Assembly: GCF_047946665.1 (NCBI RefSeq) | Contig: NZ_CP172312.1 | Span: 4,278,001-4,342,000, forward strand | Source: Allohahella sp002354735 | GTDB lineage: Bacteria > Pseudomonadota > Gammaproteobacteria > Pseudomonadales > Oleiphilaceae | DNA length: 64,000 bases | Direction of reading: 5' to 3' | Shown here: positions 45,756 to 53,129 of the stretch, piece by piece | How positions within the stretch are numbered: position 1 is the first letter of the stretch | How the letters are laid out: each line of letters opens with the position of its first letter | Translations under genes and position numbers: made by a program | Notes under the pieces: model-generated | What the model saw: only the letters and a program-made list of their open reading frames with translations | What the model was told of the DNA's origin: nothing | Database searches by the model: none

Positions 45756-47789
45756 ATGCTGTCTACCTCACGAGTTCTGGCAATCGGGCTGCTCGTGCTC
45801 GCCGCCTTTATGGCGAGTGCACAGTCCGAAGCGCCGCCATCCGACCCTGCAGTTCATACTTTCAACGGCCATAGCTTCCAATACTCGCAGACTCCGGGGT
45901 GGGTGCATGCCGTAGAGTTTGACACCACGCCGACCGCTGAGGGCAGGGAAGGCGCTGTCGACTACCGCCTCGTCGATGAGCAGATCCGAGTGCGCGGCGC
46001 TGACACCACGGCCTTCCATCGTTACGTCACCAGGCCACTCACTATTGGAGGAATCGAGCAGGCCTCGAAGCTCCAGGTCCAGTTCAATCCAGCCTTTGAG
46101 CAGCTGGTAATCCATGAAGCCGGCGTATGGCGAAAGGGTGTCTTCAAGTCACGCTTCGATGCCCAGGCGGTACGAATACTAAGCGCAGAGCCGGACTCTG
46201 GGGATGATATTCTGACCGGTGAAGTCACGGCATTGCTTTATCTCAAGGACGTTCGTTCTGGGGATGACATCGAGTTCGCCTATTCGATCGTGGGGCGGAA
46301 TCCGACTTTGGGAGGCCGCTTCTCGAACTGGTTTGCGCTGAACTGGACGCAACCCGTGGTCCGGCGGACGATGCGCATTTTCATGCCTCACCAGCGTGCG
46401 CTCAAGCTCCAGAACTACAATCATGATCTCGCCCCGACCACGAGCCGGCTCGGCAGTGACACGGTATTCGAGTGGGATGTTCGTGATGGTCCCATCATGA
46501 TCGACGAGGGCGATTATCCCGCCGAGTACGATGCACAGCGTGCCGTGAGTGTTTCAGAGTACAACGACTGGCAAAATGTTGCGGACTGGGCGCAACGGCT
46601 ATACCCAATCGAAGCGGTGACTTCCACAGAGTTTGCGACCCTGGTGGCGGAGCTGAAGCAGCTGCCTAAACCCGCTGCGCTCATGCAGGCGCTGGGCTTT
46701 GTTCAAAATGAGATCCGTTACGTGTCGTTGTCCTTCGGCAGCAATGCCTTCAGACCACACCGGCCGGACGAAGTGCTTGAAGCTCGCTATGGCGATTGCA
46801 AGGACAAGACCCTGTTACTGCTTCACCTGCTGCAGGCGATCGGTATCGAGGCTCAGCCTGCGCTGGTCTCCACTACACGCGGAGCAGGTATCGCCACGAT
46901 CGCCCCCATGCCCGATATCTTCGATCATGTCATCGTTCGCGCAGTAGTGGGCGATCAGACCTATTGGCTGGATGGCACCCGCCGTTTCCAGGGTACAAGT
47001 CTCGACACAATAGGCATGGCTGACTTCGGATATGCACTAGTGCTGGCCCCTCAGCCTGATGGCGGCGGCCTGAAGGCCATGGAGATCGCCCCGAGCTACG
47101 AACCGAAGCAACACGTCATCGAGCGATTTACTGTGAGCTCGTACGACCAGCCCGCCCGCTACGAGGTTGATACCGTGTACGAGGGCAGCTTTGCCGAGTC
47201 CGAGCGAAGTTCGCTAGCCGAATCTGGACGTGGCAAGCTCGAGCAGCAGTACCTCACCTATCAGAAGGATCTCTACAAAGGGCTCACATTGGCAGAGCCG
47301 CTGGCCGTGGAAGACGATGTCGCTCGAAACCGCATCGTGATCAAGGAGCGCTATGAGATCGCAGACTTTCTGACTCTTGAGGATGGCTGGCTGAGCTATG
47401 GCGTCAGCCCGTACGGCATCGAGACGGTTCTGCAGATGCCAAAGAAGAAGCAACGAACTGGACCCGCTTATATCGGCAGCCCGGGCCTGTACAAGAGCAC
47501 GGTCACCGTGCAGATGCCTCACGCCTTCATTCCTGGTGATGATGTCAGTTTTCAGAAAGTACTCGCGCCAATCAGCTATGACTATTCGCAGTCGGACGAT
47601 GGGAGGACAGTCACTACCGAGCAAACCCTGCATCTCAGGAGCCACGCGCTTGCAGCTGAGGCCATGCCGGAGCTGAGCACACTGCATGAGTCGATCGCCG
47701 ACCGTCAGTGGGTCAGTAGCGTGCATCCGGAGAACACGCCGACCGTGGCGTTTCTGCGCAAGGTCATCATGAAATTACAGGAGCTCTAG
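45756..47789 (+). CDS. DUF3857 transglutaminase-like exported protein
   Basis: A 677-residue protein with a signal peptide (LAIGLLVLAAFMASAQS). An N-terminal DUF3857 region (about 60-260, ending WDVRDGPIM) precedes a transglutaminase-like fold with Cys in ARYGDCKDKTLLLLHLLQA, His in DHVIVRAVV and Asp in YWLDGTRRF: an intact catalytic triad. The last third is a beta-rich domain (YEVDTVYEG, RIVIKERYEI). Related proteins act in the periplasm and may process peptides; substrates are unknown. It is followed four bases later by a small membrane protein gene, so the two may form an operon. Confidence 0.88.
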   Translation: MLSTSRVLAIGLLVLAAFMASAQSEAPPSDPAVHTFNGHSFQYSQTPGWVHAVEFDTTPTAEGREGAVDYRLVDEQIRVRGADTTAFHRYVTRPLTIGGIEQASKLQVQFNPAFEQLVIHEAGVWRKGVFKSRFDAQAVRILSAEPDSGDDILTGEVTALLYLKDVRSGDDIEFAYSIVGRNPTLGGRFSNWFALNWTQPVVRRTMRIFMPHQRALKLQNYNHDLAPTTSRLGSDTVFEWDVRDGPIMIDEGDYPAEYDAQRAVSVSEYNDWQNVADWAQRLYPIEAVTSTEFATLVAELKQLPKPAALMQALGFVQNEIRYVSLSFGSNAFRPHRPDEVLEARYGDCKDKTLLLLHLLQAIGIEAQPALVSTTRGAGIATIAPMPDIFDHVIVRAVVGDQTYWLDGTRRFQGTSLDTIGMADFGYALVLAPQPDGGGLKAMEIAPSYEPKQHVIERFTVSSYDQPARYEVDTVYEGSFAESERSSLAESGRGKLEQQYLTYQKDLYKGLTLAEPLAVEDDVARNRIVIKERYEIADFLTLEDGWLSYGVSPYGIETVLQMPKKKQRTGPAYIGSPGLYKSTVTVQMPHAFIPGDDVSFQKVLAPISYDYSQSDDGRTVTTEQTLHLRSHALAAEAMPELSTLHESIADRQWVSSVHPENTPTVAFLRKVIMKLQEL

Positions 47790-47792
47790 GGT

Positions 47793-48227
47793 ATGGCTAT
47801 CAGCAAGCAGCAATTTCGTCTTTTGATTTTCGCAGAGATCCTGTTAGCTGTGGCGACTGGTTTCGCCACTTACTGGCAAGGTTCTCTGGTGGAGAAAGTC
47901 CAGGTCTACGCAGATTCACTGGGAACTTTGCCTTCGCCAGATTCATTTGTGGTACTGATGGGGACTACCGTGCTCCTCTCAGTACTCTCTATTATAGCCA
48001 TCACCGGACTCATGTTATTCAGAAACTGGGCCCGCTGGCTGTATGTCATCATCCTTGCTCTGACTTTTCCATTGACCTTTTATCTCACACCGGTGAACGT
48101 CGAAGGGCCATTCGAAACCATCTTTCTCAGCATGGGAGAAATGCTGGCTGGCGCGATCGTGGCACTAATGTTTTTCTCGCCCGTCTCCAGATTCTTCCAG
48201 CGGGAAGCCAGCACCAATTATCAGTGA
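47793..48227 (+). CDS. Four-helix membrane protein, unknown function
   Basis: A 144-residue protein with four predicted helices (LLIFAEILLAVATGFATYW, VVLMGTTVLLSVLSIIAITG, WLYVIILALTFPLTFYL, MLAGAIVALMFFSPVS). No domain known. The stop of the DUF3857 gene is three bases before its ATG and an AGGAG lies at the end of that gene, so it is translated from the same message. Perhaps a partner that anchors the transglutaminase-like protein. Confidence 0.75.
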   Translation: MAISKQQFRLLIFAEILLAVATGFATYWQGSLVEKVQVYADSLGTLPSPDSFVVLMGTTVLLSVLSIIAITGLMLFRNWARWLYVIILALTFPLTFYLTPVNVEGPFETIFLSMGEMLAGAIVALMFFSPVSRFFQREASTNYQ

Positions 48228-48283
48228 TTATCACTGTGAGTGATAAATTATCATGGACGTTGATAAAGCGGGATAAAGTGGCG
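48222..48283 (+). repeat. Second copy of the GTGATAA leader, without an ATPase gene
   Basis: CAGTGAT-T-ATCACTG (48222-48236) then TGATAA-A-TTATCA (48241-48253) and a block 48238-48283 aligning without gaps to 44524-44569 (35 of 46 bases). The corresponding GTG (48278) runs into TGA after six codons. It may be an operator for 47793-48227 and beyond, or the decapitated leader of a lost ATPase paralogue. The sequence to 48386 has no gene. Confidence 0.55.
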
Positions 48284-48386
48284 ATGCCATTGGTGTGAAC
48301 CTAGAAAGGTTGAAGCGCTTATTACTATCTTTGCCATCGAAGCCTTTTCCATACTAAAGGCACACGAACATATACAGCGTGATTGG

Positions 48387-48644
48387 CTATCGCTTCAGGC
48401 CAAAAAAGACATTGATGAGGTCAGTGATGGCTTGCGCCACCATCATTCGGTCAAATAGGTCGATCGTGGCGGTCTCAGCGAGCTCTCTCAAACGTTGTTG
48501 TGCCATCAATTTTCTGTCCACAGGCGCAGCGATGGTAACCAATACTCTGCCTTTGGTAGTGACGGTAATCTGCTCACCCTGATTCGCTCTTTCGTGACAT
48601 CTGAGTAGGTCGGCTGTTAACTCGCTGATACCGACAAGTAACAT
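48387..48644 (-). CDS. Lone Phd/YefM-type antitoxin
   Basis: An 85-residue protein with the Phd/VapB-like N-terminal fold (VGISELTADLLRCHERANQGEQITVTTKGRVLVTIAAPV), a pattern which places a DNA-binding antitoxin dimer. The ATG at 48644 is preferred because it starts the family domain; another start at 48677 adds eleven residues. No toxin (PIN or Doc/RelE) is found on either side: downstream is only the leader repeat, upstream a secreted protein. Either an orphan antitoxin or a relic of a lost pair. Confidence 0.75.
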   Translation of the reverse strand: MLLVGISELTADLLRCHERANQGEQITVTTKGRVLVTIAAPVDRKLMAQQRLRELAETATIDLFDRMMVAQAITDLINVFFGLKR

Positions 48645-48755
48645 ATGGGGTGCCCCCTGTGCTGCATCGTCGATCAATAAATGATCATTTTTCTGGCGTT
48701 TCCGCTCATCTCACTGCTAGAATTGCGCCCTCACTTAATAGCAAGGATGCTAAGA

Positions 48756-49097
48756 ATGATTCGAATAGCCGCAATACTTTTTTCTCTCCTGATAAGCGCC
48801 TCAGTGCTCGCCGCAGAACCTAAGTTCGATGCGTCCACGAACGACAGCCACATGAAATCGCTGTATGCAATCGGCAAAATCGCTTCCAAGGCAGATGGTC
48901 AGCGATTGCAGAAAATCTTGATCGCCTACGGTATGGGTGAGTTCGTCGCCACCGACGGGCCTGTTTATACCTACAACGGCCAACATTCGGAAGAGCTCTT
49001 CCAGAAGGCTTACCTGTACTCGCTGAGCCAGTTGAATGGCTTGACGATGCAGGAAATTTTCGCCAAGTACGAAGCTGATAAAAAGGCTGCGAAATAG
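48756..49097 (+). CDS. Small exported protein, DUF6694-like
   Basis: A 113-residue protein with a signal peptide (AAILFSLLISASVLAAEP) and a helical mature part (FDASTNDSHMKSLYAIGKI, LNGLTMQEIFAKYEADKKAAK), fitting small DUF6694-like exported proteins of unknown role. The ATG at 48756 follows AAGGA at 8 bases. Divergent from the lone antitoxin. A hairpin CTGACA-CTC-TGTCAG (49127-49141) lies between it and the convergent SDR gene, without T-tract. Confidence 0.65.
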   Translation: MIRIAAILFSLLISASVLAAEPKFDASTNDSHMKSLYAIGKIASKADGQRLQKILIAYGMGEFVATDGPVYTYNGQHSEELFQKAYLYSLSQLNGLTMQEIFAKYEADKKAAK

Positions 49098-49144
49098 GCT
49101 CTTCGGGTACGGGATGGCCTGAGTCGCTGACACTCTGTCAGACG

Positions 49145-49972
49145 CTAAACGAAACCATCTTCCTTCGCTGACCGGGCGTACTGTTTGTTCATCAGCTTGA
49201 ACAGCACGCTCGGGAAGAAGCGTTTGATCCAGAGCCCGTGCATTTCGACACCGCTACCCACGGCGATCTCCGGCTTTCCCTTGCTCAGACCCTTGACGAT
49301 GACGCGGGCGCATTCGTCGGGGTCCATGCCTGCCGCAATATTGCTGTCAGTCTTGCCGAACGCAGAGCCGTCTCCGGTCACGGCGTTTTCCGAAAGCTCC
49401 GTGCGGATGAAACCGGGCAGAATCGTGCTGACCTGAATGTTGTGCTGATCAACCTCTGTGCGCAGCGCATCAAAAAATCCGACGACGGCATGCTTCGCCG
49501 CGCAATACCCGGTGCGGAATGGGGCGCCGATCTTGCCAGCTACGGAAGCTGTGATAACAAGGTGACCACCGCCCTGAGCGATCATCTGCGGCAGGACGGC
49601 TTTGGTGAGTGCGATCTGACCGAACACGTCGACTTCGAAGAGCTTGCGGTAGGTCGCCATATCGGTGTTCACGCAGCTAGAGCGCTGGGAGATGCCGGCA
49701 TTGTTGATGAGCGTGTCGATCCTACCAGCTGCCGCAACGGCGTCGGTGACGCACTTCGGCAACGAGGCTTCATCGGTCAGATCCATCGGCAACACGATGC
49801 TCGCGCCACGACCACCGGAAACACTGTCGCAAGCCGCCTTCACTTCCGCTAGTGCATCAGCCCTGCGAGCCGAGAGAATCACGGTCGCGCCTTGCCGCGC
49901 AAACTCGAGCGCCAGTGATTTGCCTATGCCGGAGGAGGCACCAGTAATCCAGATGACTTTGTCGTTATACAT
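49145..49972 (-). CDS. Short-chain dehydrogenase/reductase
   Basis: A 275-residue classical SDR. Cofactor loop TGASSGIG, NNAGIS, catalytic Ser in TASVAG and YCAAKHA with PGFIRTELSEN after it. The group with a long C-terminal tail ending in basic residues (IKRFFPSVLFKLMNKQYARS) resembles DHRS7-like enzymes, which act on lipid or steroid-like alcohols; the actual substrate is unknown. No partner genes are near. Confidence 0.85.
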   Translation of the reverse strand: MYNDKVIWITGASSGIGKSLALEFARQGATVILSARRADALAEVKAACDSVSGGRGASIVLPMDLTDEASLPKCVTDAVAAAGRIDTLINNAGISQRSSCVNTDMATYRKLFEVDVFGQIALTKAVLPQMIAQGGGHLVITASVAGKIGAPFRTGYCAAKHAVVGFFDALRTEVDQHNIQVSTILPGFIRTELSENAVTGDGSAFGKTDSNIAAGMDPDECARVIVKGLSKGKPEIAVGSGVEMHGLWIKRFFPSVLFKLMNKQYARSAKEDGFV

Positions 49973-50038
49973 ACTGATTGTTCCAGGCAGCTGACTATCG
50001 CGTCAGTCTGGCAGGTCGCAGCTGGAAACAGAATACTG

Positions 50039-50686
50039 TTAATCAGTCGGCTTGCTATCGATGTCTTTGACGAGTTTGTCGAAGTCACTCTCAAAGAGGC
50101 GATCCTGCACGATACGGTATTTCTCAAATTCACTCTCGGCGTGCTGGCGAGCCAGCCTTGCGCTGATATTTCCGCTATCTTGCAGGATCTCTCGCTCATC
50201 GAATTGTAGAAACGCGTCCAGACGCTTCGCCCAATCCTCCATGGTCATGGGAATTCTGCGCTTTGCGCGATCTTCTGCCAATTCGAGATAAGCGTTTACT
50301 ATTCTGCCTAGCGAACTCAGCTCATCCTGGCTCAAGTAGTTTTTGGCGGTCGCTACATCGGTCTTGAGAATTTTGCCTTCAGGGCCATTGGCCCAACTGG
50401 TGAGCCCCATGTTCGGCTTGCTGCTATCCGCGCGTAGCTTTACCAGCTCGGCTGCAGTTATTAGGAATTTCCGAATAACTGAATGATCCGCCAATTCGCC
50501 AGCCTGAAAGATCTTTTTCAAGTGTTCGTTGACGGTCGGAGTGCTGACACCGAATAGCTCCGCCATCAGCTTCTGCGTGAGCCAGATCGAGTCGTCTTCG
50601 TAGCGGGCTTCGATCGTCTGTTCGCCGGATTGGCCGGTGAAGATCAAAAACTCAGCGGTGCTGTTGCGGATTAGTTTCGTGTTCAA
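50039..50686 (-). CDS. RhuM-family protein with large internal deletion
   Basis: A 215-residue relative of Salmonella RhuM (usually about 330-350 residues). The N-terminal half (IWLTQKLMAELFGVSTPTVN, GELADHSVIRKFLIT) and the C-terminal half (LVKLRADSSKPNMGLTSW, TAKNYLSQDELSSLGRIVNA) are both well kept, but about 120 residues between them (the YNLDAIISVGYRVNS region) are missing. The junction reads ITAAELV, joining ITA-A to TAAELV through a short shared word, and the frame is preserved. The start is a TTG at 50686, five bases after AGGAGG. Function of RhuM is unknown; it appears in mobile regions. The shortened form may be non-functional. Confidence 0.78.
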   Translation of the reverse strand: MNTKLIRNSTAEFLIFTGQSGEQTIEARYEDDSIWLTQKLMAELFGVSTPTVNEHLKKIFQAGELADHSVIRKFLITAAELVKLRADSSKPNMGLTSWANGPEGKILKTDVATAKNYLSQDELSSLGRIVNAYLELAEDRAKRRIPMTMEDWAKRLDAFLQFDEREILQDSGNISARLARQHAESEFEKYRIVQDRLFESDFDKLVKDIDSKPTD

Positions 50687-50784
50687 AGCTGCCTCCTTGC
50701 AGGCTCGTATATCAATTAGCGCTCGGGCCGAATGATAGCATGGAATACTGTATGCATGGACAGTTATCTGCGGCGGCGCGCAGC

Positions 50785-50843
50785 GGTATACCGCAGTATC
50801 CAAAAACAGATACGGTATCCAAATCAAGATACCGGAGTATACC
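50785..50843. promoter_or_regulatory. Tandem GTATC operator-like array
   Basis: In 59 bases: GGTATACC (50785-50792), GTATC-CAAAAACA-GATAC (50796-50813), GGTATC-CAAATCAA-GATACC (50814-50833) and GTATAC (50837-50842). Two adjacent inverted repeats share an eight-base spacer of type CAAANNNA. Located between the divergent RhuM (50686) and YqiA-like (50879) genes, so it probably controls one or both. Confidence 0.55.
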
Positions 50844-50878
50844 GAGACCCTTAGCCCCGACAGCATGGAGCGTTTATA

Positions 50879-51448
50879 TTGAACATTTTCTACTGCCACG
50901 GCTTTGCCAGCGCGTTCAATCCCGTCAAGCCAAAGATACAGTGCCTCAGCGAGCTCGGTCCGGTTCACGGGATCAATTTCGACTTCACGCAACCCGCAGA
51001 GACATTGGTAGAGCGATGCATTGCAGCCCTGCTCGAACACGATATCGATCTCCTGGTTGGCACCTCCATGGGCGGGTGGCTGGCCAATGTGGCCGGATCT
51101 CGCGCTGGCCTGCCGTTCGTCGCGATCAATCCAGCCATTGAGCCATCACGAACGTTGATGCGTCACGTCGGCAAAGGTGTGGATCATCAGGGTAGGCCTT
51201 ATGATCTGGAAGCATCCGCAGTGCTTAGCTATTCGCCGTTTCGCCTTGAAGGCTGTGGACTGATTCTTCTGGATGCAGGCGATGAGGTGCTTGATTCAGC
51301 TCAGACAACGTCTCTCTGCAAGCCGCGATTTGAAGTCGTTTCGTTCCCCGGCGGCAGTCACCGCTTCGATCACATGGAAGCCTCGCTGCCGGTGATAGAT
51401 GCATTTTTCCACCGGGCAAGCCTGGTCTATGGGCTGGACGACGACTGA
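50879..51448 (+). CDS. YqiA/YcfP-family alpha/beta hydrolase (UPF0227-like)
   Basis: A 189-residue esterase-like protein. NIFYCHGFASAFNP (oxyanion region), GTSMGGWLAN (nucleophile Ser), LDAGDEVL (acid) and GGSHRFDH (His) form a triad layout as in YqiA. The start is a TTG at 50879, eight bases after GGAG. Substrate unknown; the family hydrolyses small esters. A truncated phosphoesterase gene follows 18 bases later, so they were once a pair. Confidence 0.83.
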   Translation: MNIFYCHGFASAFNPVKPKIQCLSELGPVHGINFDFTQPAETLVERCIAALLEHDIDLLVGTSMGGWLANVAGSRAGLPFVAINPAIEPSRTLMRHVGKGVDHQGRPYDLEASAVLSYSPFRLEGCGLILLDAGDEVLDSAQTTSLCKPRFEVVSFPGGSHRFDHMEASLPVIDAFFHRASLVYGLDDD

Positions 51449-51466
51449 TACAAACGAGGAAAACAC

Positions 51467-51682
51467 ATGTACGACATCATCGGCGACATCCATGGCTATG
51501 CTTCAGAGCTGAAAGCGCTCCTCGCAAAGATGGACTACCAGAACATCGACGGCGTCTGGCAGCACCCTGAGCGCAAGCTTATTTTCCTCGGCGACCTTGT
51601 AGACCGTGGGCCCGAACAGGTGGAAACGGTCCAGATTGCCAAAGCCATGGTCGAGCATGGCCATGCGCTAGCCGTGATGGGG
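51467..51682 (+). pseudogene. Metallophosphoesterase cut short after its first third
   Basis: The first 72 residues (MYDIIGDIHGYASELKALL, HPERKLIFLGDLVDRGPEQ, MVEHGHALAVMG) fit PrpE/ApaH-like phosphoesterases with metal motifs GDIHG and GDLVDRG. The next motif GNHE should follow AVMG but the sequence turns into unrelated residues and reaches a stop at 51811. The rest lies over the 3' end of the convergent gene (51694-52443). The break at about 51682 looks like a deletion or rearrangement junction. No active enzyme is expected. Confidence 0.7.
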
Positions 51683-51693
51683 ACACTAATCAA

Positions 51694-52443
51694 TCAATAC
51701 GGAAAGGCTGCCTCAACACTGCTGACAAAGCCTCTGGCGCGCAGGTTATCAAGCGCTGTCTGCAGTTTCACGACGGTCGATTCCGGCACATCCCGCGTTA
51801 ATGCGATGTAGAGCGGTTTGGAAAGCTCCGCAATTGGCAGTGCCTCTTCGAGCGCCTCAGGGCTGAAGCCTTCTTCTGGGAGCCAGTAAGGAATCGTGGT
51901 CTTGCTCATAGGCAAGAGATCGATGCGACCTGCGAAGAGCTTGCGGATGTTGAGTTCGGGCGTCGAGACGAGTTCGAGGTTGAGCCCGTCGACGAAGCCC
52001 TGTGCTAGCAGATAGGCCTGCTTGACGTCGAGAAACTCACCGCCCACTTCATATGCTCTGGCGTCCACGAGCGTGCGCAGGCTGATGTCCGCGCGGCAGC
52101 GCAGCTTGTAGAGACTGACTTCATACGGCGCGATAGGACCGACCCAGCGGAACAGTTTTTCCCGCTCAGGGGTCCGTGCTATCGAATAGATCAGGGCATT
52201 CTTGCCATTCGAAGCCATGGAATAAGCGCGAGCCCAAGGCATCACCTCAAATCTGCGAGTGGCTATTTCAGCGTCGGCCAGAGCGGCCTTGACGATGATG
52301 GTCGCAAGTCCGGTCACTTGCTTGTTGCTGGTGTAGGTATATGGCGGAAAATGGGCGGTAAAAACACGGAGGGGTTCCGCTGAAACAGCAATACTCATAC
52401 AGAGTAAGCAGACTGCCATCAGCGTACGTGTCACAGTCTTCAT
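51694..52443 (-). CDS. Extracellular solute-binding protein family 3-like
   Basis: A 249-residue exported protein with a signal peptide (LMAVCLLCMSIAVSAEP), then a periplasmic-binding fold: RVFTAHFPPYTYTS, ATRRFEVMPWARAYSMASN, EVSLYKLRCR. This matches short family-3 solute-binding proteins that stand apart from ABC permeases and may act as sensors or chemoreceptor partners. The chosen ATG at 52443 begins the signal peptide. No permease genes are near. Its 3' end abuts the phosphoesterase relic. Confidence 0.78.
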   Translation of the reverse strand: MKTVTRTLMAVCLLCMSIAVSAEPLRVFTAHFPPYTYTSNKQVTGLATIIVKAALADAEIATRRFEVMPWARAYSMASNGKNALIYSIARTPEREKLFRWVGPIAPYEVSLYKLRCRADISLRTLVDARAYEVGGEFLDVKQAYLLAQGFVDGLNLELVSTPELNIRKLFAGRIDLLPMSKTTIPYWLPEEGFSPEALEEALPIAELSKPLYIALTRDVPESTVVKLQTALDNLRARGFVSSVEAAFPY

Positions 52444-52534
52444 AGCCAAGCCTCGCGAACAACCAGACGCTGATTTGAGTCTAACGCTTTCGGCCACGGC
52501 ACTACAAAAGAAAAGTTGTTACAGAGCTCGACCG

Positions 52535-53128
52535 TCACTCGGGACAGGCCGCGCCCGTTTCGATCCAGCTTTTGGTCAGTTCGCCGAACATTTTCTGCGT
52601 ACCGGGCGCTGGGGTGCGGCCTTTTCCCGGCTTCCATCCCCAGCCAACAAGACCATCGTTGGCATTGTGATCAGCAAGCTCGGCAAGCGTCCGGTTGCCG
52701 TTGCGCTCTGGATCCTTCAACTGGGCGCAGATCTCAGCGACGCTCAGACCGATCCAGCCCATGCTGACGGGCGGCAGGTGCCAGGGCGTATGCCCAGGAA
52801 TGCTCCCTTCACCGCCGACAAATTCAGCGTTCTCAGCACCGTGGCAAGAAGTACAGTGCAGGCCTGGAGGACCAAAACCAGCCTCGTTCCAACGCACGAC
52901 TGGCGGATTGTGTGGCCGCATGTCATCGCCTTGCATCGGAAGGTTTTCAACGGGATGGCAGTTCATGCAGCGGGGGTGGGTGATGACCTTCGCCATTTCA
53001 TTGAAGAGGGCTTGCGAGCGCTCAGACTGATCTTCGATGTCCTTGAACTCATCGGGCCCCCGCAAGTCTTCTGCCGTAGCGGGTGTAGCGAGAACGATTG
53101 CCGAGAATATCAGGCTTGTCATGCGCAT
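52535..53128 (-). CDS. Periplasmic c-type cytochrome with two CxxCH motifs (IorAB partner)
   Basis: A 197-residue exported protein (signal peptide FSAIVLATPATAED) with heme-binding CMNCH and CTSCH motifs about 40 residues apart. It would bind two c-type hemes and take electrons from the molybdoenzyme encoded just upstream. The ATG at 53128 lies one base after the TGA of the beta subunit with GGAGG six bases before it, so the three genes are a tight operon. Proteins of this kind accompany isoquinoline 1-oxidoreductase-like enzymes in other genomes. Confidence 0.85.
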   Translation of the reverse strand: MRMTSLIFSAIVLATPATAEDLRGPDEFKDIEDQSERSQALFNEMAKVITHPRCMNCHPVENLPMQGDDMRPHNPPVVRWNEAGFGPPGLHCTSCHGAENAEFVGGEGSIPGHTPWHLPPVSMGWIGLSVAEICAQLKDPERNGNRTLAELADHNANDGLVGWGWKPGKGRTPAPGTQKMFGELTKSWIETGAACPE

Positions 53129-53129
53129 T

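Noticed and set aside
49127..49141. Hairpin CTGACA-CTC-TGTCAG between convergent genes as a terminator
   Set aside because: Stem of only six pairs and no T-run.
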